Positions 1 through 5,208 of a stretch of 5,208 bases of DNA are shown piece after piece (position 1 is the first letter of the stretch; each line of letters starts with the position of its first letter). A program made the translations under genes and the position numbers. The stretch comes from Oscillospiraceae bacterium. Its GTDB lineage: Bacteria > Bacillota > Clostridia > Oscillospirales > Oscillospiraceae. Below the pieces are notes generated by a model that did not search any database, had not been told where the DNA came from, and was given only the letters and a program-made list of their open reading frames with translations. The DNA lies in the NCBI GenBank assembly GCA_017521875.1, contig JAFXBH010000098.1, forward strand, positions 1 through 5,208. The letters run 5' to 3'.

Positions 1-912
1 GAATATTACCTGGATCTGCGTATGTTTCTTCGTTTTATGAAACTGATGCGTAATGATATGCCGCTGCACACAAATTTAAATGATATTTCTATAAAGGATA
101 TTGATGTATCGTTTATTAGCAGTATTACAACGTCAGATATATTTGATTTTTTGTCTTACCTGGCTAACGATCGGGCAATAAACCCGGACTCCCTTGCTCC
201 GGATTATGGCATCTCCCCTGCTTCCAGAGCCAGAAAACTGTCTGCATTGAAGTCTTTTTATAAATATTTGACTGTTAGAACAAAGCAATTAACGGACAAT
301 CCTGTGGCAGATCTTGAATATCCCAAACTACGGAAGAGTTTACCGAAATATCTTACTTATGACCAGTCTGCAAGGCTGCTGAAGGCTGTTTCCGGGCAGA
401 ATCAAGCGCGGGACTACGCAATATTGATGTTGTTTTTGAACTGTGGTATCAGACGCAGTGAGTTGGTTGGGCTGAATTTGACCGATGTATATGAAGATCG
501 GATCCGGGTTGTCGGTAAAGGTAATAAAGAACGAATTGTTTACTTTGGAACACCATGCCGGAAGGCCATTGATGCCTATATTTTAGAGCGACAGAAAATT
601 GTTTTGTCTGATAATCGCGCATTGTTTGGATCTCGAAATGGTAATCGTATCAGCGTTGATGCAGTTCACGCATTGGTAAAAAAGGCGTTTTTGAAGGCTG
701 GTCTGGATGCTACACAGTTTTCTGCCCATAAATTACGTCATACAGCCGCAACAATGATGCTCTCCGGTGGTGTAGATGTTAAAACCGTTCAAGAGGTTTT
801 GGGCCACGAAAATCTGAATACCACACAAATTTATACGCATATTGAAAATACAGAATTAAAAATTGCTGCAGAGGCAAATCCTCTTTCTAAACTGGATTTT
901 ACAGAAAAATAA
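1..912 (+). CDS. xerC: Tyrosine recombinase, XerC/XerD type (5' end outside window)
   Basis: Site-specific recombinase of the phage-integrase/Xer family. Xer enzymes resolve chromosome dimers at dif by strand exchange through a covalent 3'-phosphotyrosine. Numbering from the Met at base 22, the SAM-like N-terminal core-binding domain covers roughly residues 1-95 and the catalytic domain about 105-285. The full catalytic set is visible: R144 (in CGIRRSEL), K166 (in GKGNKER), H236 and R239 (in HKLRH), H262 (in LGHEN) and nucleophile Y271 (in IYTH). The reading frame stays open to base 1, and the seven upstream codons (EYYLDLR) look like normal family sequence, so the Met at 22 is internal and the true start is upstream. 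The 296 visible residues are close to the usual 290-330. No phage or transposon genes lie nearby, which favours a housekeeping Xer over a mobile-element integrase. XerC and XerD paralogues cannot be separated from sequence alone, so the symbol is provisional. It ends at a terminator and converges on the antiporter gene. Confidence 0.88.
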   Translation, partial: EYYLDLRMFLRFMKLMRNDMPLHTNLNDISIKDIDVSFISSITTSDIFDFLSYLANDRAINPDSLAPDYGISPASRARKLSALKSFYKYLTVRTKQLTDNPVADLEYPKLRKSLPKYLTYDQSARLLKAVSGQNQARDYAILMLFLNCGIRRSELVGLNLTDVYEDRIRVVGKGNKERIVYFGTPCRKAIDAYILERQKIVLSDNRALFGSRNGNRISVDAVHALVKKAFLKAGLDATQFSAHKLRHTAATMMLSGGVDVKTVQEVLGHENLNTTQIYTHIENTELKIAAEANPLSKLDFTEK

Positions 913-924
913 TCCCCCACTTCC

Positions 925-961
925 CTCTCCCGGCCAAATATTTGACCGGGAGAGATTTTTG
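925..961 (+). terminator. Rho-independent terminator after the recombinase gene, possibly bidirectional
   Basis: A perfect 9-bp stem, CTCTCCCGG (925-933) with CCGGGAGAG (946-954), encloses a 12-nt loop and is followed by A and five T (956-960). It starts 12 bases after the recombinase stop, as expected for an intrinsic terminator on the + strand. An outer arm, CCCAC (916-920) with GTGGG (961-965), flanks it. Read on the minus strand, that longer hairpin is followed by GATTATTTTT, so it may also stop transcripts of the antiporter gene arriving from the other side. The minus-strand function is an inference and weaker than the plus-strand one. Confidence 0.85.
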
Positions 962-972
962 TGGGAGATTTA

Positions 973-2265
973 TTAATCGTGCAGTTTGACCGGAGGCTTA
1001 GGAATGTTGATTGTTCTTGCGTTTGTTTTACCTTCGGGGTTGATTTCACCGGCCTTCAACAAAGAACGTTTTGTCAACGCAGGACCAAGCAACTCATAGA
1101 TTAAAACACTGAAAAGAATTACATTTTGAACGATGTAACCGTCATTCAGCGCTGTAGCAGTCAGGGCCATACCCAAGGAAACACCAGCCTGAGGCAACAA
1201 TGTCCAGCCGAGATTTTGCTTGATTTTCTCACTGCATTTGGTCAGAGAACAACTAAATCTTGCAAAGTAATACTTACCGAGGGATCGGGTAATGATATAA
1301 ATGACACCGATAAGCAGCGTAACAGGATTGATCAATACCTTCAAATTTAATTCGGCACCGGAAATTACAAAAAACAGAAGCGTAATCGGTACTGTCCATT
1401 TTTCTACGCGTTCCATTAACTCTTCAGAAGACTTACATACATTGCAAAAGACTGTGCCGGTCATCATGCAAACCAATAACAGAGAGAATTCCAAATGAAT
1501 TGCTCCGATGTGGAATTTCAGCATAGATAGTCCAACTGTCAGCAATACAAATGCCACAGAGATGGTCATACGCTTACTGCGGGAATGGAAAAAGTACTCT
1601 ACACGATTCATAAGCCAACCCATAATAGAGCCTAATGCCAAAGAGGCAATAATCTCAATCATCGGGTTCACAAGAACATCCATTAAACTGGCGGCGCCGT
1701 TTTCCAAAGCATTTGCCACACCAAAGGAAATAGAAAACAGGAGTAATCCAACGGCGTCATCAATGGCAACCACTAACATAAGAAGTCTTGTTAGAGGACC
1801 GTCAGCCTTATATTGCCGCACAACCATCAGCGTTGCGGCGGGAGCAGTTGCAGATGCAATGGCGCCCAGGACAATTGCAGCAGGAAGGCTGATCACATTG
1901 GGGAAAAGCAGATGTAATGCGATCAAAGCAACGTCAACCAGAATTGTAGTGCCAACTGCCTGCAAAATACCAATCGTAACGGACTTTGCACCCATTTCCT
2001 TCAACTGAGACAGACGAAATTCGTTGCCCATAGAAAATGCGATAAAGCCCAAAGCGACTTGCGTGATCACCTTAAGACCTTCGATGCTCTCCAGGGAGTT
2101 GAAGCCGAGACCTTTAATACCAAACGCGCCAATACAGAACGGACCTAATACAAGACCGGCCACCAGATAAGCGGTTACGGCAGGTAAATTCAACAATTTT
2201 GTTAATCGGGACATCATAAGTCCGCCAATCATCGCAATAGCCAAACTGATCAATACAAATTCCAT
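973..2265 (-). CDS. Cation:proton antiporter, CPA2-like (Na+/H+ exchanger domain)
   Basis: Polytopic inner-membrane antiporter, 430 residues, that probably exchanges Na+ or K+ for H+. The protein is almost wholly hydrophobic helices and opens with the family signature of a first helix followed by LPAVTAYLVAGLVLGP (residues 27-42). Other landmarks are ATAPAAT (139-145), matching the unwound helix of the transport core, and IDD (D169, D170), which aligns with the two-aspartate motif of electrogenic antiporters such as NapA. A helix with R327 and K331 and the motif LLPQAGVSLGMA (357-368) follow. The C-terminus ends soon after the last helix in a short basic tail, with no TrkA-N or TrkA-C domain of the kind found in Kef proteins. 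I chose the ATG at 2265 because GGAGG lies 7 nt before it. The longer frame starting at 2310 would begin upstream of the -10 box of the predicted promoter. It is transcribed separately from radA and converges on the recombinase gene. The ion is not determinable from sequence. Confidence 0.88.
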   Translation of the reverse strand: MEFVLISLAIAMIGGLMMSRLTKLLNLPAVTAYLVAGLVLGPFCIGAFGIKGLGFNSLESIEGLKVITQVALGFIAFSMGNEFRLSQLKEMGAKSVTIGILQAVGTTILVDVALIALHLLFPNVISLPAAIVLGAIASATAPAATLMVVRQYKADGPLTRLLMLVVAIDDAVGLLLFSISFGVANALENGAASLMDVLVNPMIEIIASLALGSIMGWLMNRVEYFFHSRSKRMTISVAFVLLTVGLSMLKFHIGAIHLEFSLLLVCMMTGTVFCNVCKSSEELMERVEKWTVPITLLFFVISGAELNLKVLINPVTLLIGVIYIITRSLGKYYFARFSCSLTKCSEKIKQNLGWTLLPQAGVSLGMALTATALNDGYIVQNVILFSVLIYELLGPALTKRSLLKAGEINPEGKTNARTINIPKPPVKLHD

Positions 2266-2272
2266 AGTATCG

Positions 2273-2277
2273 CCTCC
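2273..2277 (-). promoter_or_regulatory. Ribosome binding site that fixes the antiporter start
   Basis: The minus strand reads GGAGG here, 7 nt before the ATG at 2265. It decides between this start and the in-frame ATG at 2310, which has no comparable site. Confidence 0.85.
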
Positions 2278-2300
2278 AATTTCTGTTTGACCCAAGGCGT

Positions 2301-2329
2301 ATATTACCACTCTTGATGTAAACTTTCAA
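2301..2329 (-). promoter_or_regulatory. Sigma-A-type promoter of the antiporter gene
   Basis: On the minus strand, TTGAAA (2329-2324) and TAATAT (2306-2301) are separated by exactly 17 nt. Each box differs from consensus at one position. Transcription would begin near 2294, giving a leader of about 30 nt that carries the GGAGG site. The boxes lie in the 131-bp spacer after radA, so the antiporter need not depend on read-through from radA. Confidence 0.72.
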
Positions 2330-2332
2330 GAG
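2310..2332. promoter_or_regulatory. Inverted repeat over the antiporter promoter, putative operator
   Basis: CTCTTGA (2310-2316) and TCAAGAG (2326-2332) form a perfect 7-bp inverted repeat with a 9-bp centre, a 23-bp dyad. It covers the -35 box and most of the promoter spacer. That is typical placement for a dimeric repressor site, but no regulator gene lies in the window and the site could be fortuitous. It is upstream of the expected transcription start, so it would act as DNA and not as an RNA hairpin. Confidence 0.45.
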
Positions 2333-2396
2333 CAAATTACAATAAAATTTGATGAATTTACCAAATGATTACTAACAAAATTAACAAAACCGCTCC

Positions 2397-3758
2397 TTAT
2401 AAAGCAACCTCAATTGCTTCCATAAGATTTCTGACCGGATATATTGTCAAACCATCCGGCAAATCTAATTTTTCGGAGTTGTTTTTAGGAATGATACAAT
2501 AATCAAAACCTAATCGTGCAACTTCTGCAATGCGTTGATTCAGATGGGTGACAGAGCGGATCTCACCGGTTAAACCAACTTCTCCAATAGCCGCCAGTTT
2601 ACAATGGACGGGTTTGTCTCGATAAGAAGATGCAACGGCCAGTATAACCGGCAGGTCGGCTCCGGGCTCGTCCAAACTTAAACCGCCAATTACATTGATA
2701 TAGGCATCAAAGGCGCTGAGTTTCATACCTGCTCGTTTCTCAGCGACAGCCATAAGCAATACCGCCCGATTGTAATCAAAGCCATCCGAAGTCCTTCTGG
2801 GTACCTGAAAACTGGTTTTTGAAACCAATGCCTGCACTTCAGCCAGAACCGGACGGGTTCCTTCCATTACACAGGCAACGCAAGTACCGGATGCCCCTTC
2901 CGGTCTGCCTTCCAAAAGCAATTGAGAGGGATTGGGGACTTCCACCAGTCCCCTGTCCGCCATTTCAAATACGCCGATTTCATTGGTAGAACCGAAACGA
3001 TTTTTGGCAGCGCGAAGCAGACGATAAGGTGTGTTATTATCTCCTTCAAAATACAGGACACAGTCTGCCATATGTTCCAAAACCTTCGGTCCGGCAATAG
3101 CGCCGTCCTTATTAATATGACCGACCACAAAAACTGTGATTCCTTGATTTTTAGAGATCTGCATCAGGGACATAGTGCAGTCTTTCACTTGAGAAACACT
3201 TCCGGGAGAGGAATCGTTATTCTCGTTATAAATAGTTTGAATGGAGTCTACGATCAATATATCCGGATTGACGTCTCCAATAGTATCAGTGATATCAGAC
3301 AGGCAAATTTCAGACAGAATATATAAGGAATCCGGCAGAACACCTAGCCGTTCTGCTCTTAATTTTAATTGTTTTTCGCTTTCTTCACCGGAAACATAGA
3401 GTACTTTCTTGTTAGAACATAAACTGTTACAAATTTGCAGTAATAATGTAGATTTACCGATGCCAGGCGCACCACCAACCAGCACCAAACTGCCGGCAAC
3501 AGCGCCTCCGCCAAGCACCCGATCCAGTTCAGCCATTCCTGTCGTAAATCGTATTTCATGATTGTGGCTGATATCGGTGATTTTCTGGGCGGTTTTAGAT
3601 GCGCCGATAGATTCACGGCGGATCTGCTTTACAGGTCCTGCCTTCTCGGCGTGTTCTACAATGGTATTCCACGCACCGCAGGCAGGACATTTTCCTTGCC
3701 ACTTGGGGCTTTCGTTACCACATTCCGTGCAGAAAAATACTGTTTTTGTTTTTGCCAT
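2397..3758 (-). CDS. radA: DNA repair protein RadA (Sms)
   Basis: RadA is a cytoplasmic RecA-like, DnaB-like ATPase that aids branch migration and processing of recombination intermediates. The 453 residues match the usual length of about 450-460. The order of domains is complete. A four-cysteine zinc finger (C10, C13, C24, C27) comes first, then the ATPase core with Walker A GGAPGIGKST (95-104) and Walker B ILIVD ending at D171. The RadA-specific KNRFG motif (252-256) follows. The C-terminal Lon-protease-like domain runs from about residue 290 and includes IGGLSLDEPGADLP (357-370) and GEVGLTGEIRSV (392-403). In this family that domain is a structural scaffold and not an active protease. The ATG at 3758 is supported by AGGAG 9 nt upstream and by the canonical N-terminus preceding the zinc finger. 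It lies downstream of cwlD on the same strand with a 56-bp gap holding its own promoter, so some transcripts may also come from cwlD. Confidence 0.97.
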   Translation of the reverse strand: MAKTKTVFFCTECGNESPKWQGKCPACGAWNTIVEHAEKAGPVKQIRRESIGASKTAQKITDISHNHEIRFTTGMAELDRVLGGGAVAGSLVLVGGAPGIGKSTLLLQICNSLCSNKKVLYVSGEESEKQLKLRAERLGVLPDSLYILSEICLSDITDTIGDVNPDILIVDSIQTIYNENNDSSPGSVSQVKDCTMSLMQISKNQGITVFVVGHINKDGAIAGPKVLEHMADCVLYFEGDNNTPYRLLRAAKNRFGSTNEIGVFEMADRGLVEVPNPSQLLLEGRPEGASGTCVACVMEGTRPVLAEVQALVSKTSFQVPRRTSDGFDYNRAVLLMAVAEKRAGMKLSAFDAYINVIGGLSLDEPGADLPVILAVASSYRDKPVHCKLAAIGEVGLTGEIRSVTHLNQRIAEVARLGFDYCIIPKNNSEKLDLPDGLTIYPVRNLMEAIEVAL

Positions 3759-3789
3759 GGAGATCCTCTCCTCTTCTTATGTTTAGTTC

Positions 3790-3818
3790 ATTATATCAAT
3801 CCTTTAAATACCGGTCAA
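3790..3818 (-). promoter_or_regulatory. Sigma-A promoter of radA with extended -10
   Basis: The minus strand has TTGACC (3818-3813), a 17-nt spacer, and a perfect TATAAT (3795-3790) preceded by TG one base upstream, the extended -10 form. Transcription would start near 3783, about 25 nt before the radA ATG. The -35 box shares bases with the TGA stop codon of cwlD (3817-3815). This lets radA be expressed in vegetative cells although it lies behind a sporulation-type gene. Confidence 0.8.
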
Positions 3819-4525
3819 GAGTTTAGAAGATAGGTACTGACAGTGCAGGCAATCACACTGCAAATTTTCTGTTGGTATGTAGCATCACGCAATAAATATT
3901 CCTCTCGGTGATTAGACAAGAAACCGCATTCTACAAGGATTCCTGTAGCATTGATATGTTGCATCAAATATATTCCGTCTGCTTTTTTTATTTTTCTATG
4001 ACTGGTCGGATTTAGTGTTTGAATAAAATTTTTCTGCAGTAAATTGGCCAGTTGCTTACTACCCTCTGTTGGTGCATAGAAAACCTGTGCGCCGCTATAT
4101 TGGTTATCTGGAAAAAGGTTTTGATGGATGCTGATTAAAATGCCGTTTTCTGTCTGATTGACGATTCTGACCCTCTCCTTTAAGTCCGATACTTTTTTCT
4201 GAGCAATGGTGTTTCCGTCGGTGTACACAGAACAGTCTGTATCCCGAATCATAATGGTATTTAACCCAATGAAGCGAAAAAGATCATTCAGTTTTAGTGC
4301 AATTTCCAAATTGATATTACTTTCCAATACACCCGTACAAGATGTAGCGCCGCCGTCTATACCTCCGTGACCGGCATCAATAATTACAGTTGCTGCGTCA
4401 TTCTCTTTTGCGTTCATTGAAAAGGCCGGCACTCCCCTGCTCCAATATAAAGCCAGTAATAAGCAACTGCTTATAATTACACAATACACAGGTAATAGAG
4501 TAATATATCGGACTTTTTTAATCAT
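3815..4525 (-). CDS. cwlD: N-acetylmuramoyl-L-alanine amidase, CwlD-like (spore cortex)
   Basis: Zinc-dependent Amidase_3 enzyme that cleaves the bond between N-acetylmuramic acid and L-alanine. CwlD removes stem peptides in the spore cortex as a step to muramic delta-lactam, the mark needed for germination. With the start at 4525 the protein has 236 residues, close to Bacillus CwlD. A basic N-terminus and one hydrophobic segment (about 7-28) act as a signal or membrane anchor. The catalytic domain starts near 47. Zinc ligands are H53 (DAGHGG), E68 (LESN) and H134 (SIHQN), and the catalytic glutamate is E199 (VECGFLSN). GIYLMQ (184-189) resembles the equivalent stretch of CwlD rather than of general autolysins. 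No cell-wall-binding repeats are present. The ATG at 4525 has GAGAGG 8 nt upstream and gives a clean signal anchor. A longer frame from 4594 would add 23 residues without a good ribosome site. It diverges from the cotJ operon. A different sporulation amidase is possible. Confidence 0.85.
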   Translation of the reverse strand: MIKKVRYITLLPVYCVIISSCLLLALYWSRGVPAFSMNAKENDAATVIIDAGHGGIDGGATSCTGVLESNINLEIALKLNDLFRFIGLNTIMIRDTDCSVYTDGNTIAQKKVSDLKERVRIVNQTENGILISIHQNLFPDNQYSGAQVFYAPTEGSKQLANLLQKNFIQTLNPTSHRKIKKADGIYLMQHINATGILVECGFLSNHREEYLLRDATYQQKICSVIACTVSTYLLNS

Positions 4526-4531
4526 AGAAAA

Positions 4532-4539
4532 CACCTCTC
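4532..4539 (-). promoter_or_regulatory. Ribosome binding site that fixes the cwlD-like start
   Basis: The minus strand reads GAGAGGTG just upstream of the ATG at 4525. It selects this start over the in-frame ATG at 4594, whose extension would be translated across the region that contains the divergent promoter boxes. Confidence 0.75.
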
Positions 4540-4544
4540 GATAG

Positions 4545-4574
4545 ATTCTATGCATTACAGGAATCCGAATGAAC
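4545..4574 (-). promoter_or_regulatory. Candidate sigma-E promoter of the cwlD-like gene
   Basis: On the minus strand CATAGAAT (4552-4545) differs at one base from the sigma-E -10 consensus CATACAMT. A weak -35-like sequence, GTTCATT (4574-4568), lies 15 nt upstream. Bacillus cwlD is known to be made under sigma-E control. The predicted start near 4539 would leave a very short leader with the ribosome site almost at the 5' end, which lowers confidence. Confidence 0.42.
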
Positions 4575-4599
4575 ATCCCGACTATTTTCGTCATAGAAT
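4571..4599 (+). promoter_or_regulatory. Candidate sigma-E promoter of the cotJ operon
   Basis: GAACATC (4571-4577), a 14-nt spacer and CATAGAAT (4592-4599) fit the sigma-E pattern KMATATT-N14-CATACAMT, with five of seven matches in the -35 box and seven of eight in the -10. Transcription would start near 4606, leaving a leader of about 38 nt with a good ribosome site. The Bacillus cotJ operon is known to be sigma-E dependent, which agrees with the assignment. Confidence 0.58.
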
Positions 4600-4604
4600 G
4601 ATCC

Positions 4605-4619
4605 GGAACGACTTGTTCC
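4605..4619 (+). other. Small hairpin at the predicted 5' end of the cotJ transcript
   Basis: GGAAC (4605-4609) and GTTCC (4615-4619) make a perfect 5-bp stem with a 5-nt loop, almost exactly where transcription from the candidate promoter would start. A 5'-terminal stem can protect an mRNA from decay, but the stem is short and that role is a guess. Confidence 0.3.
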
Positions 4620-4643
4620 CAAAATTTTCGGGAGGATTGAAAA

Positions 4644-5087
4644 ATGGATTCTAAGAAAATGTTACAGCAGAGTGGTTTCGGCAGATTGCCGGCAACTGCT
4701 CCACTGGCAAATCCTTATGTGCCATTTCAAATGGAAGATCCACCAAGGTACGAACCTAGAATGGGTGTGATCAGAGGCACGCTATTTCCTGGCCTTGATT
4801 TGCCGTTTATGAATATGGTAAATCAAAAAGAACTTCCTATGACACCCCTGGCAGAACTTCAAACAATGGGTTTTGCATTACACGAACTGGCGTTATACTT
4901 GGATACCCACCAAGATGACAAAGAAGCGTTTGAAGTTTTTCGCACATTCCAACGGCTCTACGCCCAAGGACGGGAAAAGTATGAAAAAGAATGTGGTCCA
5001 CTGACCCATATGTCGGCAATGAATGATAAGTATACTTGGTTAAAAGACCCGTGGCCGTGGGAATATGCTGGGAATCGGGAGGTATAA
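4644..5087 (+). CDS. cotJA/cotJB: Spore coat protein: CotJA-like and CotJB-like domains in one polypeptide
   Basis: Coat protein of 147 residues predicted in the inner layers of the spore coat. CotJA and CotJB are normally separate small proteins encoded in an operon with the manganese-catalase-like CotJC. Here residues about 19-57 are CotJA-like (LANPYVPFQ at 21-29, GTLFPGLDLPF at 45-55). Residues about 64-147 are CotJB-like, with LAELQTMGFALHELALYLDTH giving the usual helix (69-89), CGPLTH (117-122) and the terminal DPWPWE (135-140). The two parts share one frame with no stop between them, joined by a short linker around MNMVNQKEL (56-64). The possible internal starts M56, M58 and M66 lack a Shine-Dalgarno sequence, so separate translation of CotJB is unlikely. 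GGAGG lies 8 nt before the ATG at 4644. The gene heads an operon with cotJC, whose ATG follows the stop by 3 nt. The CotJB part is the surer assignment and the CotJA part is shorter than usual. Confidence 0.85.
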   Translation: MDSKKMLQQSGFGRLPATAPLANPYVPFQMEDPPRYEPRMGVIRGTLFPGLDLPFMNMVNQKELPMTPLAELQTMGFALHELALYLDTHQDDKEAFEVFRTFQRLYAQGREKYEKECGPLTHMSAMNDKYTWLKDPWPWEYAGNREV

Positions 5088-5090
5088 ATT

Positions 5091-5208
5091 ATGTTTATCT
5101 ATGATAAGAAACTGCAATATCCGGTAAAAATTGATAAGCCCAATCCCCGCCTGGCATCCATCATTATCTCTCAGTATGGCGGCCCTGACGGAGAACTGGG
5201 CGCATCAC
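5091..5208 (+). CDS. cotJC: Spore coat protein CotJC, manganese-catalase family (3' end outside window)
   Basis: The first 39 residues of CotJC, a ferritin-like protein of the manganese catalase family that sits in the spore coat. The start MFIYDKKLQYPVKI and the motif QYGGPDGEL (28-36) are typical of the family. E35 lies where the first glutamate ligand of the dimanganese centre is found. The remaining ligands lie beyond the window, so catalase competence cannot be judged. GGGAGG (5077-5082) lies 8 nt before the ATG and overlaps the end of the previous gene, whose stop is only 3 nt away, so the two are co-transcribed and probably translationally coupled. The frame is open to the last base. 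Confidence 0.92.
   Translation, partial: MFIYDKKLQYPVKIDKPNPRLASIIISQYGGPDGELGAS

Noticed and set aside
22..24. ATG at 22 as the start of the recombinase
   Set aside because: The frame is open to base 1 and the preceding codons (EYYLDLR) fit the family's N-terminal domain, with no ribosome binding site before 22. The gene is cut by the window edge.
1..912. Integrase of a mobile element, with an attachment site nearby
   Set aside because: No direct repeats, tRNA, excisionase or phage genes are visible, and flanking genes are housekeeping. A chromosomal Xer recombinase is the simpler reading.
1508..2008. 166-codon + strand open frame inside the antiporter gene
   Set aside because: It is antisense to a well-supported gene, has no recognisable domain and no ribosome site, and reflects the codon composition of the opposite strand.
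2266..2310. N-terminal extension of the antiporter to an ATG at 2310
   Set aside because: It would begin upstream of the predicted -10 box, lacks a ribosome site, and adds 15 non-family residues ahead of the usual first helix. GGAGG supports 2265.
2341..2396. Terminator after radA
   Set aside because: The only pairing seen is an AT-only 5-bp arm (ATTTG/CAAAT) before TTTATT, too weak to call an intrinsic terminator.
2922..3326. 134-codon + strand open frame inside radA
   Set aside because: It lies wholly antisense to conserved RadA sequence including the KNRFG region. No family resemblance.
4526..4594. N-terminal extension of the amidase to an ATG at 4594
   Set aside because: The extra 23 residues precede the signal anchor, have no good Shine-Dalgarno and cover the divergent promoter boxes. 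The ATG at 4525 has GAGAGG in place.

Overview
The window reads as chromosomal DNA from an endospore-forming, low- to mid-GC Firmicute, most likely a member of the Clostridia. The grounds are a CwlD-type cortex amidase, the spore-coat genes cotJA, cotJB and cotJC, strong Shine-Dalgarno sequences (GGAGG-like) and AT-rich sigma-A-type promoters. It holds six protein genes and short intergenic spacers only. No gene-free stretch exceeds 300 bases, and I see no tRNA, rRNA, CRISPR, insertion sequence or phage module.

Layout from left to right. Positions 1-912 (+) hold the 3' part of a XerC/XerD-type tyrosine recombinase whose start lies outside the window. It ends at a strong hairpin terminator (925-961) that sits between it and a convergent gene. 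Positions 973-2265 (-) encode a CPA2-like cation:proton antiporter with its own promoter and an inverted repeat over the -35 region. Positions 2397-3758 (-) encode the DNA repair ATPase RadA, with a near-consensus promoter whose -35 box overlaps the stop codon of the gene before it. Positions 3815-4525 (-) encode a CwlD-like N-acetylmuramoyl-L-alanine amidase. Diverging from it on the + strand are a single ORF that joins CotJA and CotJB (4644-5087) and the first 39 codons of cotJC (5091 to the window end).

Functionally there are two groups. The right-hand third is a sporulation locus. A cortex-modifying amidase and a spore-coat operon are transcribed away from each other from a 118-bp spacer containing two mirror-image CATAGAAT boxes, which resemble sigma-E -10 elements. 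The left two thirds are housekeeping: chromosome dimer resolution or similar recombination, recombination repair (RadA), and ion homeostasis, each with its own vegetative-type signals where visible.

The most notable points are the fused cotJA-cotJB reading frame, the symmetrical divergent sporulation promoter, and the putative operator in front of the antiporter. I see no wholly new multi-gene system here.
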